Source: Gemmatimonadota bacterium
GTDB taxonomy: Bacteria > Gemmatimonadota > Gemmatimonadetes > Gemmatimonadales > GWC2-71-9
Length of the DNA: 7,357 nucleotides
NCBI GenBank assembly: GCA_004357415.1
Contig: SMVY01000027.1
Location: 1-7,357, forward strand
Reading direction: 5' to 3'
Part shown: piece by piece, positions 1 through 5,304 of the stretch
Numbering within the stretch: position 1 is the first letter of the stretch
How the letters are laid out: every line of letters starts with the position of its first letter
Notes under the pieces: generated by a model
The model's database searches: none
The model's input: the letters and a program-made list of their open reading frames with translations, nothing else
What the model was told of the DNA's origin: nothing
Translations under genes and position numbers: made by a program

Positions 1-853
1 CGGTGCCGGGGGTGAACTTCTGCTTGTCCACCAAAATCTGCGGGGAAGCGAAACACTCGTGTATCGCAATGTCGGCGCCCGCGGCATACTCCATCCACCA
101 CTTGTTGGGGTAGGTATCACTGGAGAACGCGAACTTGAGGCCGTTCCATTCGACAATGAAACTGACCGAGCCATCGAGCGCGTGGATGGCGGGAATGGTG
201 CTGATGGTAACCCCGTTCTCCTGGTAGATCACCGCGTTGACGGCGGTGTAGTCGAACTCGGTCACCTCGATCTCCAGCCCGCGGATGTCGACGTTCCCCA
301 TTCGCGAGGCCTTGTCCCAGGTGTACATCTCCTTCATCCGGTCGACCATGTACTTGGTGCCGTACTCGGGTTTGGTACCGTTGGGCCCCCACACGCGGAG
401 CGGCTTCACCCGGTTGCCGGTGACGCCGCCGACCCACAGGGCGTCGAGGTCGCCGATGTGGTCGGCGTGGAGGTGGCCGAGGAAGACTTTGTCGAGGTAA
501 TCATAGGGTATCTTCTGCGCGGCGATCCGCTCGGCCGATCCCAGTCCAATATCGAAGATGAACTTGTCGCCGTTGCCCAACTCCAGCAGCCAGCAGGCCG
601 CCGCCTGGCTGGGCCGGGCATTGGGCATGCCGGTACCGCAGGCCACCACCCGCATCTCGTCGGGCGCCAAGTCCTCGGAGCCGGGGTAGTAGACGTCACG
701 GCCGGCCAGGGCCTTGGTAGGTGATGCTGACGGCTCCTGCTGAGCTAGTATTGCATCCGGATGCAGCACCTCGGTCCGTTCGGCCACCCACCCGAGGAGA
801 AAGCCCACCAACACGAGCGCTAGGATACCGGCTTTTCCAACCGTCACTTTCAT
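1..853 (-). CDS. Exported MBL-fold metallo-hydrolase, RNase Z-like/GntH-like (3' end off window)
   Basis: Translating the minus strand from the ATG at 853 gives 284 residues with no stop, so the C-terminus is cut by the left window edge. Residues 8-24 are a hydrophobic stretch after two lysines, followed by an AILA-QQ site, which suggests a signal peptide or N-terminal anchor. A GTGMPNARPSQAA block (73-85) precedes the metal-binding HLHADH at 127-132. Further likely ligands or family residues are H224 (PAIH), D246 (SSDTYPN) and the HEC at 265-267, which sits where RNase Z has its HEAT motif. The last expected histidine would lie beyond the edge. The order fits RNase Z-like hydrolases, and the text resembles proteins named after the guanitoxin-cluster hydrolase GntH. 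Membership would not imply guanitoxin synthesis, and the substrate is unknown. An export signal argues against tRNA processing. GGAGG lies 4 nt before the ATG. The kinase gene ends 57 bp upstream on the same strand, so co-transcription is likely. Confidence 0.9.
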   Translation of the reverse strand, partial: MKVTVGKAGILALVLVGFLLGWVAERTEVLHPDAILAQQEPSASPTKALAGRDVYYPGSEDLAPDEMRVVACGTGMPNARPSQAAACWLLELGNGDKFIFDIGLGSAERIAAQKIPYDYLDKVFLGHLHADHIGDLDALWVGGVTGNRVKPLRVWGPNGTKPEYGTKYMVDRMKEMYTWDKASRMGNVDIRGLEIEVTEFDYTAVNAVIYQENGVTISTIPAIHALDGSVSFIVEWNGLKFAFSSDTYPNKWWMEYAAGADIAIHECFASPQILVDKQKFTPGT

Positions 854-857
854 GGTT

Positions 858-862
858 CCTCC
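858..862 (-). promoter_or_regulatory. Shine-Dalgarno site of the MBL hydrolase gene
   Basis: The minus strand reads GGGAGG-AACC-ATG. The strong GGAGG with a 4-nt spacer fixes the start at 853 and keeps the hydrophobic N-terminus in the protein. Having its own strong site inside the short gap after the kinase stop fits translation as the second cistron of one message. Confidence 0.65.
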
Positions 863-910
863 CGGGATGGGTGCCTGCTGCTGCAACATGCTTCTTTCCG
901 ATGGGGAGCG

Positions 911-3793
911 CTAACGCGGTTCCGCGGTGAGACGTTCGAGCCCCGCCTTTGCCTCATCGACGGACCCTTGCAGATCGGGGTCGGCATGGCGCCACACGTC
1001 GGCCGCGAACTGATAGGCGTCGATTGCCGCTTCCCTGTTGCCCAACCGCTCGTTGACCCGGCCGCGTTCCAGGATCCAGACGGGCTCGAGCCCGTGGGGA
1101 AACCGGCTGAGTCTCGGCTCGAGCAGTCGGGCCGCCTCGGCGTCCTGCCCGGTCGCCGCCAGCAGTCGTACCCGGGTCAACCGTACGTAAGTGCAGGTCC
1201 AGCAGAGAGAATCGGGCACCTCACGAAACAGGGAGACGGCGGCGGCCGTGTCGCCGCGCGCCAACGCTAGATAGGCCTGCGAGGCTTGCCGGGCGTAAGG
1301 CGCCACCCGCTCCTCGAACGCTGTGGGATTCGCCAGAGCATCGATGTAGTCCAGGACCGCGGCGGTGTCGCCCCGCTGGGCAAACCACCACAGAGTGGAG
1401 ATTCGGTCGTTCCCCACCTCGAGCCAGTGTCGGAAGACCACCTTCGCAGAGTCGTCAGGGATCGCGCCCAAGGCAACCAACTGCAGGATGTGATAGCTAC
1501 TGTGGAACTCGAGTTCCGCCGCCTCCTGCACCCTCCCCCGCCGCACGAGCGAACGGAACACCTGGCGCCGGCCGGTCTGCGGGCTGCTCCATGGCCGGAA
1601 CCCCGGACGCCCCTCGGCCAATAACCGTGATAGCCGGATGGCCACCTCGGCGGGGTCGGCCTCATCCCACAACGCGAGATAGGCAGATGAAATAGGGTTG
1701 GCCGATGCCGTGTCGAGGAATTGTTGGGTTTCGGCGGACGCCGCCGTGGTCGGATCCAGCAACAACGAAACCAAGCGCATGCCACCCACGTGCTTGTCGG
1801 AGGACCCCATCGCCAGGTAACGGTCGATGTATGCCTGGGCCGAATCGGGCCCTTGATAGCGGAGCGCGAACTCCACGGGGTGGATATAGAGTGGGGCGAA
1901 CGCCGAGTCGAGTTCGATGGCCCGCTTGAAGGACTCGAACGCCTGGTCGTATTCCACCCCGGTAAAGAAACCGTAGTGAGTTTCGACCTCACCCCGCAGG
2001 TTCCACAGGCCGGGGTCGTCGGGGTAGCGGCGGGTGGCTTCCTCGGCGCTGGCGAACAACCGCCTGACCAGGGCCATGAACTCGGGGCCGACGGACCACA
2101 TCGAACTGGCCGCGTTGAACTGAGAATCGATGGCGATCTGGAGCGAGTCCCTGGGCGGAAGCCCCCGGTTGAGTTCCCCGGCCCTGATGCCGTAGTAGCC
2201 TGACAGCGAGTCGAACATGGTGGCCTGCCAGCCCCACACGGTACTGAGCCGGTTGTAGGCCAGAGCGAAGCTCGAATCCAGCTCCACCGCCCGCTCGTAG
2301 TAGACCCGCGCCGAATCGAACGAGGAGCGGCGGTAGTGCTGTTCACCCTGGAGGAAGTACTTGACCGCGCCCAGCGAACTCGAGGCAAACGAGGTGAGCC
2401 GCACGGAGCCGATCGGGCGGGTCCGCCCCAACTCGTTCAACAGTGCCATGGTGACCGAATCGGCCACCCGGTCCATGCGGTCGCGGGCATCGCGTACTTC
2501 GATCTCCCCGATGACCGTTCCGCTCGCTACGTCCAGCAGGCTGGCACTCAGGCGCACCGAGTCGCCACCGGTGCCGACCAGCTGGCCGAACACCGCCAGG
2601 CGGGCGCCGGTCTTACGACCCAACGCCGCAGCGGACGCCGGATCCGCCCGGCCGCTCCAGCGACGGATCACCACCGTGGGCGAAACGGTCCGGAGCGGGC
2701 CCGCGCCGTCCAGGTTGCGTGACAACACGTCCACCAGCCCTTCGCGCCACAGCTCGAGGTCATTGCCCAGCACGTCGAACGGCGCCACGGCAACCAGGTT
2801 GGCATCGAGTTCCGCCGCGCCCGAACCGCGGCCCATCACGGCCACCACCCCTGCAACCGCCATCAGGGCGATGGCCGCAACCGCCGCCCACCGTGTCTTC
2901 CGCGTGCCCCGCGAAACCGGATGCGTTTCCGTCGGGGTGACACCGCCGCCAGGGGTCGACGCGGCCTCCAGCAGCGGCACCATCTCCCCAGCGCTCTGCC
3001 ATCGGTCGGCGGGAAGCTTGGCCAGTGACCGCATGACCACGTCGGCCAGGCCGGGAGGGACGTCGGTTCGGTGATCGGTCACCGGCGTCGGGGTCTCGGT
3101 CATGTGCGCCACCAGCACCTGTTGTGGCGTCGCGCCCACGAAGGGCGGCCGTCCCGCCACCATTTCATAGCCCATGGTCCCGACGGCGTAGATGTCCGCC
3201 CGGTGGTCCACCTTGGGATCCGCCGCGGCCTGTTCCGGCGCCATGTAGGCTGGGGTACCGATGGCCATACCGGTGCTGGTGATCGACTCGGCCCCGGTGG
3301 CGTCGGTTACCGCCTTGGCCACGCCGAAGTCCATGATCTCGGCATGGCCACTCGACAGCATGATGTTATCGGGCTTGATGTCGCGGTGCACCACACCCTG
3401 CCCGTGGGCGTACGCCAGAGCGTCGGCCACTTCCCGCAGGATGCGGGCAGCCTCGGGAATCGGGAGCGCACCCTCGCGGTCCAACTTCTCACGCAACGAC
3501 TCGCCCTCGATGTAGGGCATGACGTAGTACAGCAGGCCGTCGGCCTCGCCCGAGTCGATCAGCGTCAGGATGTGGGGGTGTTCCAACTGGGCGGCGATGT
3601 GTATCTCACGCGCGAACCTATCGACCCCCAAGTGGGCCGCCAGCTCGGGCCGCAGCACCTTGAGGGCTACGTCGCGATCGTGCTTGAGGTCACGCGCCAG
3701 GTAGACGAATGCCATGCCACCCGCGCCTAGCTGGCGCTCGATGCGGTAGCGGCCCTCGAGGGCCGTGTTGAGACGTTGCTGGATGTCGGGCAC
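911..3793 (-). CDS. Transmembrane serine/threonine protein kinase with FlgO/TolB-N-like and TPR regions
   Basis: This 960-residue Hanks-type kinase is complete. The cytoplasmic kinase domain covers about residues 15-275: glycine loop GAGGMAFV (23-30), ATP-binding K45, helix-C E63, catalytic loop HRDIKPDN (136-143, catalytic D138), DFG (155-157), a Ser/Thr-rich activation segment and GTPAYMAPEQ (179-188). All catalytic residues are present and the HRD arginine marks an RD kinase, so it should be active and activated by loop phosphorylation. A Pro/Thr linker leads to one membrane helix (about 302-320). Outside the membrane lies a FlgO/TolB-N-like domain (about 333-455), then TPR-like helices (about 476-635 and 840-955). 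The only two cysteines in the protein are C864 and C867. The start is GTG, with a modest AAGG 6 nt upstream, and the N-terminus matches where related kinases begin; the stop is TAG. The ligand and phosphorylation targets are not evident. The hydrolase downstream is the likely operon partner. Confidence 0.96.
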   Translation of the reverse strand: MPDIQQRLNTALEGRYRIERQLGAGGMAFVYLARDLKHDRDVALKVLRPELAAHLGVDRFAREIHIAAQLEHPHILTLIDSGEADGLLYYVMPYIEGESLREKLDREGALPIPEAARILREVADALAYAHGQGVVHRDIKPDNIMLSSGHAEIMDFGVAKAVTDATGAESITSTGMAIGTPAYMAPEQAAADPKVDHRADIYAVGTMGYEMVAGRPPFVGATPQQVLVAHMTETPTPVTDHRTDVPPGLADVVMRSLAKLPADRWQSAGEMVPLLEAASTPGGGVTPTETHPVSRGTRKTRWAAVAAIALMAVAGVVAVMGRGSGAAELDANLVAVAPFDVLGNDLELWREGLVDVLSRNLDGAGPLRTVSPTVVIRRWSGRADPASAAALGRKTGARLAVFGQLVGTGGDSVRLSASLLDVASGTVIGEIEVRDARDRMDRVADSVTMALLNELGRTRPIGSVRLTSFASSSLGAVKYFLQGEQHYRRSSFDSARVYYERAVELDSSFALAYNRLSTVWGWQATMFDSLSGYYGIRAGELNRGLPPRDSLQIAIDSQFNAASSMWSVGPEFMALVRRLFASAEEATRRYPDDPGLWNLRGEVETHYGFFTGVEYDQAFESFKRAIELDSAFAPLYIHPVEFALRYQGPDSAQAYIDRYLAMGSSDKHVGGMRLVSLLLDPTTAASAETQQFLDTASANPISSAYLALWDEADPAEVAIRLSRLLAEGRPGFRPWSSPQTGRRQVFRSLVRRGRVQEAAELEFHSSYHILQLVALGAIPDDSAKVVFRHWLEVGNDRISTLWWFAQRGDTAAVLDYIDALANPTAFEERVAPYARQASQAYLALARGDTAAAVSLFREVPDSLCWTCTYVRLTRVRLLAATGQDAEAARLLEPRLSRFPHGLEPVWILERGRVNERLGNREAAIDAYQFAADVWRHADPDLQGSVDEAKAGLERLTAEPR

Positions 3794-3865
3794 CGGGCGC
3801 CTTGGAGAGGGGACGCCCTAGAATATGAGGAGAGCCGGTCCAGGCGCCAGGGGGCCGGGGGGATG

Positions 3866-3886
3866 GTGCGGAGTGCAGAGTGCGGA
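3866..3886. repeat. Heptamer tandem repeat, three copies
   Basis: Three contiguous 7-bp units read GTGCGGA, GTGCAGA and GTGCGGA; the middle one differs by a single base. The flanks do not continue the period. It lies about 75-95 bp upstream of the kinase start and looks like an intergenic microsatellite. No role can be assigned from sequence alone. Confidence 0.75.
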
Positions 3887-4016
3887 GGCCCCGCCGCCCC
3901 ACTGAAGTGAAGTCCGAGACTACCCAGCACGTGGAGCCGTGGCCAGGACCCAGGTCTCACCCACTCCAAAGCAACAGGCCCACACCAAGCGCGAGCCCTC
4001 GCTCTGTATCGGACTG

Positions 4017-4048
4017 GTCCGTCTGACCGCCCGTCCGCCTGACCGCCT
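4017..4048. repeat. 16-bp tandem duplication
   Basis: Two adjacent 16-bp units, GTCCGTCTGACCGCCC (4017-4032) and GTCCGCCTGACCGCCT (4033-4048), match at 14 of 16 positions. They sit just past the stop codon of the lipoprotein gene, in its 3' untranslated region. The repeat is direct rather than inverted, so it does not form a terminator stem by itself. Confidence 0.75.
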
Positions 4049-4052
4049 CAGA

Positions 4053-4988
4053 TCAAGCAGTCGATCCCGCGAACTCCACCGTCGGCTCCACCCCACAGCC
4101 ATTGAACGTCACCTGCACCACCCCCGCGCCGTCGCTGCTGGCGGCAGACAGGCGCAGTACGCCGGCTACGATGCTGCCCTCACCGCTCTCGGGGTTGAGG
4201 CACGCCGCGTCGTACGACAGCGTCTGCACCGTCTCCACCGTGAGCACGAAGAAACCCTCGGGGCTCTGCGCCGAGAAGGTACCGTTCCAGTCGACGTCAC
4301 CGTTGGGGAGGTCCAGGTCGAAGTCGATGGTGGCGCCCCCGGTGGGCGTGAAGCTGAGGCTGGCCTGGTTGGTGAATCCAGCCTGCTCCCCGCCGGCCTG
4401 GACGAACAAACTGAAGTTCTCGTCCAGGGTGAGCGACGTGGGCTGTCCCCGAAGCGAGCGGGTGCCGTCGAACACCAAGGCGAAGACCGGCTCGGTGGTC
4501 CCGTCTTCGAACTGGGCGAAGGTCACCTGGTTGAATGCCACGTCGGCACCGATCGCCACCGAGGCGGGATCGGACACCCGGACACTGCCGGTGATGATCA
4601 TCGTCCCGCCCTGACCCTGGAAGGTGCAGTACTGCGGATCGAAGGTGAACAACGCGTTGTCGGGCACGCCGTCGCCGTCGCTGTCGACCGGCGGATCGGG
4701 TGAGAACGAGGGACAGCCGTCCGGCGCGTTGAACGCCGCCGGAACGCCGTTGGGGTGGATGGCCGCCAGGACCGGAGCGCCGAAGCCACCGGCAAAGCCC
4801 GCAATATCGATGGCGTCGTTGTCGAGCCCGTCGAGCGACAGGTTCATCGCCTCGAGGGCGGCCGCGGCCACGGCGGGCGAATTGGCGGCCGTGAGCTCGA
4901 CCGTTTCGGGGCCGTTGTCGCTACAGGCGGCGGCGCCGAAGGTAAGTCCCAGGCCGGCAACTATCTTGGCAAATTGCAGTGTTCTCAT
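4053..4988 (-). CDS. Predicted lipoprotein of unknown function
   Basis: I do not recognise this family. The 311-residue product starts at the ATG at 4988, with AGGG 5 nt upstream, and ends in TGA. The frame stays open further upstream, but that part would overlap the divergent regulator and lacks the signal sequence at its start. Residues 1-21 form a lipoprotein-type signal with a lipobox-like AAAC ending at C22 (the -3 residue is Ala rather than the usual Leu), so the mature protein is probably lipid-anchored at the cell envelope. DSDGDGVPD at 102-110 is a calcium-loop-like motif of the thrombospondin type 3 sort. C92 and C121 flank this loop and could pair, as could C263 and C298. Residues from about 125 to the end alternate short polar and hydrophobic stretches, suggesting a beta-rich fold. 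No catalytic motif is visible. It is divergent from the BTAD regulator gene, whose product may control it. Confidence 0.85.
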   Translation of the reverse strand: MRTLQFAKIVAGLGLTFGAAACSDNGPETVELTAANSPAVAAAALEAMNLSLDGLDNDAIDIAGFAGGFGAPVLAAIHPNGVPAAFNAPDGCPSFSPDPPVDSDGDGVPDNALFTFDPQYCTFQGQGGTMIITGSVRVSDPASVAIGADVAFNQVTFAQFEDGTTEPVFALVFDGTRSLRGQPTSLTLDENFSLFVQAGGEQAGFTNQASLSFTPTGGATIDFDLDLPNGDVDWNGTFSAQSPEGFFVLTVETVQTLSYDAACLNPESGEGSIVAGVLRLSAASSDGAGVVQVTFNGCGVEPTVEFAGSTA

Positions 4989-5054
4989 GGATTCCCTGTC
5001 CTCGTGTGGGTACGGTGGCGCCGGCGGCGACTTCGGGTCGACTTGCTCTATCTT

Positions 5055-5067
5055 GTTGTAATACAAC
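5055..5067. promoter_or_regulatory. Perfect inverted repeat GTTGTA-A-TACAAC, candidate operator
   Basis: Two 6-bp arms are exact reverse complements around one central A. The site lies 67 to 79 bp upstream of the lipoprotein ATG and about 240 bp upstream of the regulator ATG, in a relatively AT-rich part of the divergent region. The size and symmetry suit a dimeric DNA-binding protein. The adjacent BTAD protein could bind here, but this type of regulator often uses direct repeats, so an unlinked regulator is also possible. Confidence 0.4.
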
Positions 5068-5173
5068 GTGTTATGACTATGGTAGCCGAGTTGATCCCGT
5101 AGTATTCGCCTAGGGATATGGCAACGGCTATGCCCACGGGAAGTGGATAATGCGCCCGAAAGGGTTCGACCGC

Positions 5174-5189
5174 CGTGAGGGCCGTCACG
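5174..5189. repeat. Short inverted repeat CGTGA-N6-TCACG
   Basis: Arms at 5174-5178 and 5185-5189 are perfect complements separated by GGGCCG. The site lies about 115 bp upstream of the BTAD gene start. It could be a second operator half-site pair, but an arm of this length is easily produced by chance in GC-rich DNA. Confidence 0.25.
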
Positions 5190-5293
5190 CCTTCCCGGGT
5201 CACTCGACGTCGTCGTGGCTGGCGGTCCAAATTCTTGCGAGGCATCGGTTTGACTGTAGGTTGAGCCGGGCATGCCATGTTGGATCCTCTTGC

Positions 5294-5298
5294 TGAGG
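5294..5298 (+). promoter_or_regulatory. Shine-Dalgarno site deciding the start of the BTAD regulator
   Basis: TGAGG lies 6 nt before the ATG at 5305. A second in-frame ATG at 5272 would add 11 residues (MPCWILLLRFS) but has only a weak site in front of it. Related regulators begin close to a short beta strand matching FALHCLGQPRL, which also favours 5305. Confidence 0.6.
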
Positions 5299-5304
5299 TT
5301 CTCC

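Larger units (their letters stand above)
3794..4052. other. Non-coding gap between lipoprotein and kinase genes
   Basis: The 259 bp between the lipoprotein stop and the kinase GTG contain two short tandem repeats (listed separately) and no credible gene. Possible weak hairpins are GCGAG-CC-CTCGC at 3991-4002 and GGAC-TG-GTCC at 4011-4020, but their 2-nt loops and the lack of a T-run make them poor terminators. A TATTCT hexamer on the minus strand near 3820-3825 could be a -10 element for the kinase, but no matching -35 is seen. The gap length suggests that the kinase has its own promoter rather than following the lipoprotein gene in one message; this is inference. Confidence 0.5.
4989..5304. 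other. Divergent intergenic region between lipoprotein and BTAD regulator genes
   Basis: These 316 bp separate two outward-reading starts, so both promoters should lie here. The stretch around 5050-5150 looks visibly richer in A+T than the flanking genes, as expected for a promoter region. It contains a perfect 13-bp inverted repeat at 5055-5067 and a smaller 5-bp-arm inverted repeat at 5174-5189. I could not find a -35/-10 pair with good spacing for either direction. A GGATAAT on the plus strand (5145-5151) resembles a -10 element but lacks a matching -35. A 76-codon minus-strand frame also crosses the region and is discussed under findings. Confidence 0.6.

Noticed and set aside
59..724. 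A 221-codon plus-strand open frame opposite the MBL hydrolase.
   Set aside because: The opposite strand carries the metal-binding HLHADH motif and the full set of family residues in one continuous frame, so this is a shadow.
1267..2388. A 373-codon open frame on the minus strand inside the kinase gene.
   Set aside because: It overlaps the TPR region of the kinase in another frame and encodes an Arg/Pro/Ser/Trp-rich product with no motif, typical of a shadow frame in GC-rich DNA.
2361..3074. A 237-codon plus-strand open frame opposite the kinase.
   Set aside because: It is antisense to the FlgO-like, membrane and linker regions of a well-supported gene; the product is Ser/Arg/Pro-rich without a recognisable domain.
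3991..4020. Possible terminator hairpins after the lipoprotein gene.
   Set aside because: The stems have only 4-5 pairs with 2-nt loops and no following T-run on the minus strand.
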